Below are positions 1 through 5,753 of a stretch of DNA of 6,979 nt, piece by piece. The DNA lies in contig DAJR01000014.1 in the NCBI GenBank assembly GCA_002496385.1, positions 8,831-15,809 on the forward strand. The letters run 5' to 3'. The DNA is from Methanomassiliicoccales archaeon UBA147 (GTDB lineage: Archaea > Thermoplasmatota > Thermoplasmata > SG8-5). How positions within the stretch are numbered: the stretch's first letter is position 1; every line of letters starts with the position of its first letter. The notes under the pieces were generated by a model. It made no database searches. It had not been told where the DNA came from and saw nothing but the letters and a program-made list of their open reading frames with translations. Made by a program: the position numbers and the translations under genes.

Positions 1-12
1 AAATGTTAACAA

Positions 13-37
13 CCCTAGACCCTAGCCCCGAGACCCA
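13..37 (-). repeat. Left copy of a 25-bp CCCTAGA-type end repeat
   Basis: CCC triplets occur at 13, 20, 27 and 34, a strict 7-base period, within a stretch beginning CCCTAGACCCTA. Read on the minus strand it matches 6943-6967 at 21 of 25 positions without gaps: the first 12 and last 7 bases (on the C-rich strand) are identical, and the middle six differ at four. It lies just downstream of the stop codon of the minus-strand UPF0200 gene. It looks like a dispersed intergenic repeat whose other copy closes the window in inverted orientation. Confidence 0.75.
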
Positions 38-45
38 ACCCTTCA

Positions 46-606
46 CTAAGAAGTTGACAGACTCCCATGGTCCGCCAGGAGGCTTTTCAGTGCGGCCAGG
101 CATTCCGCCAGAAAATCCTCCTGCGTGCCTTCGTTGTCCAGCGAGATATCCGCACTGCTGATTGCTGCGGCCAGCCCCCAGGCCGCCTCCCGGGCTTCCC
201 GGCGCGAGAACTCGTCGAGCGTCCTGGGTGCATCGGACCTCTGCCTGAGCTGGAGTCTCCTGAACCGGAGTTCCCGGGGAGCTTTGACTGCAATCACCCT
301 CAATCCCGGACCCAGGGACTTCCTGAAGCATTCAATCTCATGGAGGCTGCGCGATCCGTCGATGATGGCATTTCCCGGGGGCAATTCCTCAAGCGTCCTC
401 TCTGCCCATATCGCATCTCCGTGCTTCTGTCTTTCCGAGTTTGCCAGACCGCCTATGGCTTCGTCCGTGGAGGGGATGCCGTGTTTGGCCGCGAACCGCC
501 TGACCACATCGCCCATGCCCACATGGCCGAAGCCCAGCGATTTTGCCGCCCGGAGAAGCGTGTCCTTGCCCGAGCCAGGCATTCCCACAACAATGACTGT
601 GACCAT
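46..606 (-). CDS. UPF0200 family P-loop nucleotide kinase-like protein
   Basis: This 186-residue protein is a cytosolic P-loop NTPase that resembles the archaeal UPF0200 family, whose members look like dephospho-CoA or adenylate kinases; their substrate is not established to my knowledge. The Walker A motif GMPGSGKD lies at residues 8-15 with Lys14. A GMGDVVRR segment at 30-37 sits where nucleoside monophosphate kinases bind substrate, IIDGSRS at 81-87 follows the middle strand, and an arginine-rich lid-like stretch covers about 111-125. The REAREAAWGL segment (137-145) and the late DNEGT (157-161) also fit the family, and the length is usual. The start is well supported: GAGGT lies about 7 bases upstream and overlaps the TGA of the 89-residue gene, 9 bases away. 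The two genes are therefore probably one mRNA with coupled translation. Family assignment is from recalled patterns, not an alignment. Confidence 0.85.
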   Translation of the reverse strand: MVTVIVVGMPGSGKDTLLRAAKSLGFGHVGMGDVVRRFAAKHGIPSTDEAIGGLANSERQKHGDAIWAERTLEELPPGNAIIDGSRSLHEIECFRKSLGPGLRVIAVKAPRELRFRRLQLRQRSDAPRTLDEFSRREAREAAWGLAAAISSADISLDNEGTQEDFLAECLAALKSLLADHGSLSTS

Positions 607-615
607 TTCCGTACC

Positions 616-885
616 TCAAATCAGGGACCGGTTTTTGAAATACTCCGGAGCGGATCTTCTGAGAAGGCTCAGCATGAATTTCCTCTTCTCCTGAGCGACG
701 GCCTTCCCGAGGAACAGGTCCAGGGCATCGGTCATATTCTCGATGAACCTCATTGCCTCGTCGGGCGTGAGGTCCTGCTCGGTGGTTCCCAACTCTGCCA
801 GCTGCTTCCTGATGGCGTGTGCGATAATCGGGGATTCGGGAATCAGGTTCTTCTCGATGCTCGATATGAATTCCCTGCCATCCAT
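616..885 (-). CDS. Small conserved-looking protein of unknown function (89 aa)
   Basis: I do not recognise this protein. From the ATG at 885 it has 89 residues and looks soluble and mostly helical, with no signal peptide, membrane segment or cysteine. The acidic middle (about 32-58, including TPDEAMRFIENMTDALDLFL) is followed by a basic C-terminus (KRKFMLSLLRR, 67-77). The reading frame is open further upstream to an ATG at 1002, but that start would lie before the TATA box at 932-939. The ATG at 885 sits about 24 bases after the start site predicted from that box and is preferred, although only a weak AGG precedes it. It is the first gene of a pair with the UPF0200 gene (9-base gap), and it diverges from the STAND regulator. 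Operon membership suggests a link to the kinase-like protein; its role is unknown. Confidence 0.72.
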   Translation of the reverse strand: MDGREFISSIEKNLIPESPIIAHAIRKQLAELGTTEQDLTPDEAMRFIENMTDALDLFLGKAVAQEKRKFMLSLLRRSAPEYFKNRSLI

Positions 886-931
886 GTTTTCAGTCCTGGC
901 TTCCAAAGCAGACACAATAGGTCGTTGGAAG

Positions 932-939
932 TATTTAAG
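932..939 (-). promoter_or_regulatory. TATA box (CTTAAATA) of the 89-aa/UPF0200 operon
   Basis: The minus strand reads CTTAAATA, close to the archaeal TFB/TBP box A. Transcription should start near 909, about 24 bases before the ATG at 885. This box decides against the longer upstream start of the 89-residue gene. Confidence 0.7.
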
Positions 940-978
940 CATCATCATCGAGGGATTGATGACGGTTGGCCGGCTAGG

Positions 979-986
979 TTTAAGTA
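979..986 (+). promoter_or_regulatory. TATA box (TTTAAGTA) of the STAND regulator gene
   Basis: TTTAAGTA is centred about 26 bases before the ATG at 1008, the usual archaeal distance to the transcription start. The mRNA is therefore predicted to be leaderless; no Shine-Dalgarno sequence fits the start. Confidence 0.7.
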
Positions 987-1007
987 TCCAAGCGACTATC
1001 ATGCTTC

Positions 1008-3473
1008 ATGGGAGAGAGAGGGCTTACTGTAAGGGATAGAATCATTGTCCATCTTTCAAAATTCGGCTGTTTTTCCGAGGAATTCGAATGCCCGGAGGAC
1101 ATGTGCCAATCCGGCATTTCCGCGGCCATCGGAAAGTCCAGGGCACACACGACCCTGGAGCTCAACAGGATGAAGGAGGAAGGATTGGTCACCGAAAGGG
1201 CAGCCCATGTCAAGGGGGCCAAATCCCGGCGCAAGACCTATTGTCTGATGCCGCAGGGCATAGCCAGGAGCAATGAGATCCTCAGGCACCTCGAATCTCT
1301 GAGCATCAGGTATTGCAGACCCGATGGATCCAAGACTATGTCGGGCAGGGAGGCTGTCGAGAACCTCTTATCCGACTTGGGCAAAGGGTACGCGATCGCA
1401 GTGGACGCCGTCCTCGGTTGCGGCGGAACCCTTGATGCGGGCGCGTTCGCACCCAAACCCGCGAGCGCCCATACCTCGTCAATTCCGCCGAGGCTCGATA
1501 CATTCATCCAAAGGAGCGAGGTTGGCAACCTGGTTGAACATCTCGGCCTTGAAGCACCGAACACATGCATCGTCCTCGGACTGCCTGGCGTCGGCAAGAC
1601 CGCATTGCTCACGGAAACAGCCTGGCGGCTCGCACCGGATGCCAGGGTATTCTACAAACGGCTGTACCGCGGAGATTCGGGCTCGACGGTCCTGCATGCA
1701 CTGGGGTCGTTCCTCGGCGAATATGGGTTTCCCGGCCTTGACAGGCATCTCACCAACTTGGAAGGGCAGGATCTTCCCGAAACCTGTTCTATCATGTCCG
1801 ATACTTTCAGAAAATCAAGGTTTATCATCATGTTCGATGAGTACGAGCATCCGGGGGACGGGCTGCGCGAGACCTTTGATATGCTGGTCCGTAGCGTGAA
1901 CGGTTCGGGTTCCTCCCTTGTTGTGGCGGCGAGTGCCAGGCCTGATTTCTACGGATTGAAGAGTCTTGCACTCGATAACAGTGTCACCGAGCTCACTGTG
2001 GGCGGCCTGGATGACTCGGGCTCGGCTGAGTTTTTTGCCATGGCGTCCGACGGGAAGGAAGTGCCGGCGAAACTTGCATCGGCAGGGGGCCATCCGCTTC
2101 TCCTGAGATTCCTTGCTTCCGGGATTGACCCGGCGAAACTCGTATCATATATCGAGACCGAGATGCTTGAGAAGGACACGGTGATGGCGAGGACCTGCCG
2201 TTTCGCATCGGTTCTCAGGAGGCCCTGCATGCCGGACGACCTGGAGTTGCTCGGGTTTGCGCCGGCGGCAGTCATCAGACGGAGCCCTGCGTTCGAGGAA
2301 CAGGCGAATGGCGGATATGCCCTGCACAGGGCCATCTCCTCGGTCATGCTGGCAGGAACGACCCCGCGGATGCTCTCCAGGATTCATGGCGAGGCCGCCG
2401 AGCATTACATCGCAATCGGAAGCGAACCCCTGGAAACCCTGCACCATCTCGTGGCATCCGGGAACATGGCCCGAGCGGCGGAATTCGCCCTGGTAGAAGA
2501 AAAAAAGTTGTTTGGCGCGGGAAATCCCCAGGACCTTTCCGCCGCGATGGGGAGTATTCTGGGAAATGCTTCCGCGCAGCCCGGGCTGCTTGAGATTGCC
2601 GCGAGGGCGTATGACATGGCCGGAAGGAGCGATGCCTGTACCGTCGCCAGGAAGATCATTTCGGATTGGCCGGATTCGCCCGAGTGTCCCAAAGCGAGGA
2701 TTTTGCTGGCAAAGATGCTGGCAAAGAAAGGCAGCCTGGATGAAGCTCTGGGGTCGCTTGCAGACATTCAGAAAGCGTCTCAAGAAATCCTGGCGGAAAC
2801 GCATCACACCCAGGCCAGCATACTCAGGCGATTGTGCCGGCTCGAGGAAGCGGCTGGCGAGTGCGAGAAGGCGATGACATTCAGCAAGAAAAACACGATT
2901 CTGCAGGCCAGATGCCTGATGGAGAGCGCCTTGATAAATTCTGCCTTGGGAAGGAACGGCGACGCCCTCCTGGAACTTGATTCCGCCGGAGCGTTGGTTC
3001 GGCAATGCGAGAGCGAACCGGATATCATCAGATGCGGCATGAACAGGGGCGTGATACTGAGGGCGCTCGGCAGGAACGAGGAGGCGCTGGAAGAGCTTGA
3101 GAGCGCGGTAAAATTGGCTGGGGAGTCGGGTCAGAACAGGCTCCGCGCCCAGGGGTTGGCCAACCTGACGGAGCTTTTGAACATCGGAGGGGATTTCACA
3201 CGCTCGGCAGACCTGGCCTCCCAGGCCATCGGTTTATTCACTGCCCTTCAGGAACCGATAATGCTGGCAGTCTCAAAATTCAACATGGGTGAGGCCCTTG
3301 CCGGCCTGGGCAGGAGGGAGGAGGCCATTCGGGTCGGTGACGAAGCCGTGACCCTGCTGGTGGAGCACAACCTTGTCAAGAGCAGAGGCAAATGGATAAA
3401 GGATTATGCAAAGCTGCTCGACGGGATGGGCGAAAGGAAGAAAGCTGCCGCCCTTCGCGCAAAATTACGATAG
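1008..3473 (+). CDS. Winged-helix STAND-type ATPase with C-terminal TPR-like repeats
   Basis: This 821-residue protein looks like a large cytosolic transcription regulator or signal switch. Residues about 7-90 form a MarR-like winged helix: a recognition-helix segment near 37-60 (GISAAIGKSRAHTTLELNRM onward) is followed by a basic wing (KGAKSRRKTYCL). The ATPase follows, with Walker A GLPGVGKT at 191-198, Walker B FIIMFDE at 272-278 (Asp277, Glu278), a sensor-like VVAASARPDF at 305-314 and a GHPL motif at 361-364. The last corresponds to the GxPL motif of STAND ATPases such as MalT. About 560-815 contains repeated helical pairs like ALGRNGDALLELDSA and ALGRNEEALEELESA (646-660, 686-700), typical of TPR repeats. 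STAND proteins usually oligomerise on binding ATP and a ligand sensed by the repeats; the ligand here is unknown. The ATG at 1008 fits a leaderless start. It is divergent from the 89-aa/UPF0200 operon and may control it. Confidence 0.85.
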   Translation: MGERGLTVRDRIIVHLSKFGCFSEEFECPEDMCQSGISAAIGKSRAHTTLELNRMKEEGLVTERAAHVKGAKSRRKTYCLMPQGIARSNEILRHLESLSIRYCRPDGSKTMSGREAVENLLSDLGKGYAIAVDAVLGCGGTLDAGAFAPKPASAHTSSIPPRLDTFIQRSEVGNLVEHLGLEAPNTCIVLGLPGVGKTALLTETAWRLAPDARVFYKRLYRGDSGSTVLHALGSFLGEYGFPGLDRHLTNLEGQDLPETCSIMSDTFRKSRFIIMFDEYEHPGDGLRETFDMLVRSVNGSGSSLVVAASARPDFYGLKSLALDNSVTELTVGGLDDSGSAEFFAMASDGKEVPAKLASAGGHPLLLRFLASGIDPAKLVSYIETEMLEKDTVMARTCRFASVLRRPCMPDDLELLGFAPAAVIRRSPAFEEQANGGYALHRAISSVMLAGTTPRMLSRIHGEAAEHYIAIGSEPLETLHHLVASGNMARAAEFALVEEKKLFGAGNPQDLSAAMGSILGNASAQPGLLEIAARAYDMAGRSDACTVARKIISDWPDSPECPKARILLAKMLAKKGSLDEALGSLADIQKASQEILAETHHTQASILRRLCRLEEAAGECEKAMTFSKKNTILQARCLMESALINSALGRNGDALLELDSAGALVRQCESEPDIIRCGMNRGVILRALGRNEEALEELESAVKLAGESGQNRLRAQGLANLTELLNIGGDFTRSADLASQAIGLFTALQEPIMLAVSKFNMGEALAGLGRREEAIRVGDEAVTLLVEHNLVKSRGKWIKDYAKLLDGMGERKKAAALRAKLR

Positions 3474-3489
3474 GGTTCCGAACGAATCG

Positions 3490-3498
3490 TTATATATA
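3490..3498 (+). promoter_or_regulatory. TATA box (TTATATATA) of gltX
   Basis: The box is centred about 25 bases before the gltX ATG at 3519, so gltX has its own promoter in the 45-base gap after the STAND gene and its mRNA should be leaderless. A small perfect palindrome, AACGA-A-TCGTT at 3481-3491, overlaps the box's left edge and could be an operator; it is short enough to be chance. Confidence 0.72.
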
Positions 3499-3518
3499 CT
3501 GTTATTAATCCAGCTGCA

Positions 3519-5204
3519 ATGCCCGAACTCGAGACCGCTGCAAGGAAATTCGCCCTCCAGAACGCGCTGGAGTACGGCGGGAAGGCCAGCCCGGGCGCCG
3601 TGATAGGCCGCATCATGAACGAACTCCCGGAGTTCAAAGCCAGGGCCAGGGAGGTGTCCGAGACCGCGCGGTCCGTCATAGCCGAGGTCAATGCGCTGGG
3701 CGTCGATGCTCAGAAGGCTGAACTGGAGAAGCTGGCCCCCGAGCTATTGGTCAAGAAGAAGAAGGAGGAGATGGTGAGGGAACTTCCCCCCCTGGAAAAT
3801 GCCGAGGGAGGCGTGGTCATGCGCCTGGCCCCGAACCCTTCCGGGCCCCTGCACATCGGCCACACAAGGATGGCCATTCTCAACGACGAGTATGTGAAGC
3901 GCTACGGCGGGAAGCTCATCGTCAGGATGGAGGACACCAATCCGCCGACTGTGTATCCGGACGGCTACAGGATGATCTGCGAGGACCTTGATTATTTGGA
4001 AGTCAAGTATCACGAAGTTGTGAACCAGAGCTCCAGGTTCGAGATATATTACGAATACGCGGAGAAGCTGCTGGCCGCCGGCCATGCTTACATGTGCACC
4101 TGCGAGTCCGAGGAATGGCGCAAGACGAAGGATGAATCAAGGGAGTGCCCGCACAGGAACACGGAGCCGGGAGTGAACGTCGACCTCTGGAGGCGCATGC
4201 TGGCGGGGGAATTCGGAGAGCATGAGATATCCATGGTCGTCAAGACCGATATCAACCACCCCAACCCTGCCGTGAGGGACTTCGTGGCCATGCGCATGGT
4301 GAAGGACCCGCACCCGCTGACCGGCACGAAATACATAGTTTACCCGCTGTACAATTTCTCGGTCGCGATTGACGACTATCTGATGGGAATGACACATGTG
4401 CTGAGAGGGAAGGACCACCTCAACAACACGCTGCGCCAGATTTACGTGTATGACCACATGGGCTGGAAGAAGCCGGTATTTCTTCACTACGGCTGGGTGT
4501 CCATCGAGGACACGGTTCTGAGCACGCGCCAGATAAAGGCTGCCATCGCCGCAGGCGAATACTCTGGATGGAACGACTGCCGGCTCGGTACAGTCGCCGC
4601 CCTGGCGAAACGCGGCATTGCCCCGGGGGCAATACGCCAGTACTGGAAGGATGTCGGAACGAAGGCCGTCGACATAAAGTTCTCCTGGGACAATCTGTAC
4701 GCCATGAACAGGGACATCATCGACAGGGATGCCGTGAGGCTGTTCTTCGTCCGCGACCCGACCACATGGCTCATCACCGGCACTGACAAACTTCAATCGC
4801 ATGCCCCTCTCCACCCGGAGAGGCCGGAGCTCGGGAAGAGGGAGGTGAAGCTCGGCAAGGACATGCACATCTCGCTTGCGGGGGACGATGCAAAGGACCT
4901 CAGGCCAGGCAATATTGTCCGACTCAAGGACCTGGGGAATTTCGAGGTCTTGAAAGGCAACGGGCTCAAGTATGCCGGCAACGACCTGGCAGTGCTGAAG
5001 CAAGGCGCCAGAATCGTGCATTGGACAGGGCCGGAGTCAATCCCGACAACAGTTCATATGCCGGATGGCACGATTATAACCGGGCTGGCGGAGAAGGAAG
5101 CTCTGAAATACATCGCAAATGTTGTCCAATTCGAGAGGTTCGGGTTCGTGAGGCTGGACTCGGGCGGGAAAAACGGTATTGTGGCGTTTTTCACGAACAA
5201 ATAG
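3519..5204 (+). CDS. gltX: Glutamyl-tRNA synthetase, archaeal type
   Basis: This 561-residue class I aminoacyl-tRNA synthetase charges tRNA with glutamate using ATP in the cytosol. In archaea the enzyme usually also charges tRNA-Gln, and an amidotransferase then makes Gln-tRNA. An archaeal N-terminal helical extension covers about 1-95. The catalytic domain begins with APNPSGPLHIGHTR (104-117), with HIGH at 112-115. RMEDTNP (136-142) contacts substrate. A CxC...CxH set (Cys193, Cys195, Cys210, His212) could bind zinc. YPLYNFSVAIDDYLMGMTHVLRGKDH (275-300) and the segment from GEYSGW (346-351) are typical of archaeal GluRS. The beta-barrel anticodon-binding domain fills about 425-561. The KMSKS-like loop reads VLSTRQ (333-338), where I would expect something close to LSTSK. 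Length is normal. The start matches the leaderless TATA position, and a hairpin terminator follows. Confidence 0.96.
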   Translation: MPELETAARKFALQNALEYGGKASPGAVIGRIMNELPEFKARAREVSETARSVIAEVNALGVDAQKAELEKLAPELLVKKKKEEMVRELPPLENAEGGVVMRLAPNPSGPLHIGHTRMAILNDEYVKRYGGKLIVRMEDTNPPTVYPDGYRMICEDLDYLEVKYHEVVNQSSRFEIYYEYAEKLLAAGHAYMCTCESEEWRKTKDESRECPHRNTEPGVNVDLWRRMLAGEFGEHEISMVVKTDINHPNPAVRDFVAMRMVKDPHPLTGTKYIVYPLYNFSVAIDDYLMGMTHVLRGKDHLNNTLRQIYVYDHMGWKKPVFLHYGWVSIEDTVLSTRQIKAAIAAGEYSGWNDCRLGTVAALAKRGIAPGAIRQYWKDVGTKAVDIKFSWDNLYAMNRDIIDRDAVRLFFVRDPTTWLITGTDKLQSHAPLHPERPELGKREVKLGKDMHISLAGDDAKDLRPGNIVRLKDLGNFEVLKGNGLKYAGNDLAVLKQGARIVHWTGPESIPTTVHMPDGTIITGLAEKEALKYIANVVQFERFGFVRLDSGGKNGIVAFFTNK

Positions 5205-5235
5205 ATGCATTTATTCAACTGCTATCAATAGCATG

Positions 5236-5255
5236 CCCCGGGTGTGAGCCCGGGG
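5236..5255 (+). repeat. GTGA hairpin 1 (plus orientation)
   Basis: CCCCGGGT / GTGA / GCCCGGGG: seven Watson-Crick pairs plus a closing T-G wobble around a GNRA-type loop. It shares its loop, stem length and GGGG-ending arm with hairpins 2 and 3, but lacks the AGGT that follows those two. Confidence 0.6.
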
Positions 5256-5270
5256 TACTGCACTATTTTT
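5236..5270 (+). terminator. Probable gltX terminator: GC-rich hairpin followed by T5
   Basis: A stem of CCCCGGGT (5236-5243) and GCCCGGGG (5248-5255), closed by a GTGA tetraloop, ends 31 to 51 bases after the gltX stop. A T5 run follows at 5266-5270. An 8-bp inverted repeat, TAGATGCA at 5202-5209 and TGCATCTA at 5270-5277, encloses the hairpin. The T run begins 10 bases after the stem, so this is not a tight bacterial-style terminator. The same hairpin also belongs to the GTGA set described separately, so it may be a transposon-end relic used as a terminator. Confidence 0.5.
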
Positions 5271-5292
5271 GCATCTAGTGACCAAATATTGT

Positions 5293-5313
5293 TTGTAAAA
5301 AAGCATTTTACAA
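5293..5313. repeat. AT-rich perfect palindrome
   Basis: TTGTAAAA (5293-5300) and TTTTACAA (5306-5313) form a perfect 8-bp stem with a 5-base loop, 13 bases before GTGA hairpin 2. A TTAC lies between them at 5316-5319. Small AT-rich hairpins next to short target-like tetranucleotides are typical of IS200/IS605 ends, but no matching element is visible. Confidence 0.4.
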
Positions 5314-5325
5314 TCTTACTGGGAA

Positions 5326-5350
5326 ACCTCGGGCGTGAGCCCGGGGAGGT
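5326..5350 (+). repeat. GTGA hairpin 2 with AGGTTAA tail (plus orientation)
   Basis: CCTCGGGC (5327-5334), GTGA, then GCCCGGGG (5339-5346) form a continuous 8-bp stem with one T-G pair. An alternative pairing joins ACCTC (5326-5330) to GAGGT (5346-5350) with three G bulged. The tail AGGTTAACGG follows. This arrangement (hairpin, GGGGAGGTT) resembles the scaffold hairpin at the right end of IS200/IS605-type TnpB elements as I recall them. Confidence 0.5.
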
Positions 5351-5420
5351 TAACGGCACCCCATCAAACCGACATTAGGGGGACGGCCGCGCCTGCCGAT
5401 GCCTTCAACCCTGGATGCAG

Positions 5421-5448
5421 GCTGTTCCGAGAACCGTGTCGGAACAGC
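5421..5448. repeat. Perfect 10-bp inverted repeat
   Basis: GCTGTTCCGA (5421-5430) and TCGGAACAGC (5439-5448) pair perfectly around an 8-base loop, GAACCGTG. No T run follows on either strand, so it is not an obvious terminator. It could be a protein-binding palindrome or part of a structured RNA. Confidence 0.6.
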
Positions 5449-5537
5449 GTATGGGCCAATTCGGCGGTGCTGGGGCGTGCTATGGAGTTGACCGGTGCCA
5501 GTTTCGAGAACCGGGTTGTGTGCCGATTTAAACACCT

Positions 5538-5557
5538 CCCCACCCTCACAGGCGGGG
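5538..5557 (-). repeat. GTGA hairpin 3 with AGGTGTTTAA tail (minus orientation)
   Basis: On the minus strand: CCCCGCCT / GTGA / GGGTGGGG, an 8-bp stem with two wobble pairs, followed by AGGTGTTTAAATCGG. It faces hairpin 2, so 5351-5533 is bordered by inverted hairpin-plus-GGGGAGGT units. The inner stem pairs differ from hairpins 1 and 2 on both arms, which preserves pairing. One minus-strand frame through it reads DAPPVRVG, similar to peptides I recall near the ends of TnpB genes. Confidence 0.5.
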
Positions 5558-5586
5558 CATCCAAAGAATGAGCTTAATTGTCACCA

Positions 5587-5607
5587 ACCCGGTTCCGGAA
5601 ACCGGGT
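5587..5607. repeat. 8-bp hairpin competing with an 11-bp long-range pairing
   Basis: ACCCGGTT (5587-5594) pairs with AACCGGGT (5600-5607) around CCGGA. The same left arm, extended to CAACCCGGTTC (5585-5595), also pairs perfectly over 11 bp with GAACCGGGTTG at 5508-5518, enclosing hairpin 3. The two structures exclude each other. Confidence 0.5.
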
Positions 5608-5710
5608 CACAACCCCGGCCTTGAGTACAAAATGCGATGGGCGACCGAGGCATGATGGAGTTGGCTGGAACTGATACCAGGGATGGTCGGCCGGTGCAGT
5701 AGAATATTTG

Positions 5711-5743
5711 GAAAAAAATTTGGAACGGCCTTTCGACCGTTCC
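5711..5743 (-). terminator. Intrinsic-type terminator of the 78-aa gene
   Basis: On the minus strand GGAACGGTC, a GAAA tetraloop and GGCCGTTCC form a 9-bp stem (5743 down to 5722, one T-G wobble). AAA and a run of seven T follow (5718-5712). It begins 10 bases after the TGA of the 78-residue gene. The plus strand has no T run, so it acts in one direction. Confidence 0.8.
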
Positions 5744-5753
5744 ATTGGCTCTC

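Larger units (their letters stand above)
917..999. promoter_or_regulatory. Divergent promoter region with an inverted pair of matching promoter motifs
   Basis: Each of the two facing-away promoters has its TATA box followed by the same string. The minus strand (939 to 917) has TTAAATA, then TCCAACGACCTAT; the plus strand (979-999) has TTAAGTA, then TCCAAGCGACTAT. The match holds with a few single or double-base gaps. Between the boxes is a perfect 6-bp inverted repeat, TCATCA at 942-947 and TGATGA at 957-962. I infer one regulator acting on both promoters. The winged-helix protein encoded from 1008 is the obvious candidate, but nothing here proves it. Confidence 0.45.
5205..5753. other. Gene-free, hairpin-rich region; possible transposon-end remnant or structured RNA
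   Basis: About 550 bases between gltX and the 78-residue gene hold no convincing coding sequence: the open frames are under 80 codons, overlap on both strands and resemble nothing I know with certainty. Instead there are at least seven inverted repeats, listed separately, three of which share a GTGA loop. Two minus-strand segments share CAACTCCAT (plus-strand ATGGAGTTG at 5482-5490 and 5655-5663), with a strong palindrome beyond each. The likeliest reading is decayed or MITE-like ends of IS200/IS605-type (TnpB) elements without the protein gene. An independent noncoding RNA is possible. No clear promoter is seen inside. Confidence 0.5.

Noticed and set aside
886..1002. N-terminal extension of the 89-residue protein to an ATG at 1002
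   Set aside because: It would start upstream of the operon's TATA box at 932-939 and overlap the opposing promoter; the extra residues look like translated promoter DNA.
1001..1003. ATG at 1001 as the start of the STAND gene
   Set aside because: It is out of frame with the protein; the in-frame ATG at 1008 fits the TATA distance.
67..1032. Long plus-strand open frame of 321 codons opposite the UPF0200 operon
   Set aside because: Its product has no recognisable domain, while the opposite strand encodes a clear P-loop protein with a ribosome binding site; it is an antisense shadow in GC-rich DNA.
5501..5520. T-loop-like GTTTCGAGAACC suggesting a tRNA
   Set aside because: No acceptor, D or anticodon stem can be built around it.
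5335..5571. Plus-strand frame of 78 codons, and minus-strand frames at 5350-5564, in the hairpin region
   Set aside because: They run through perfect palindromes, overlap each other on both strands, lack ribosome binding sites and resemble no known protein.
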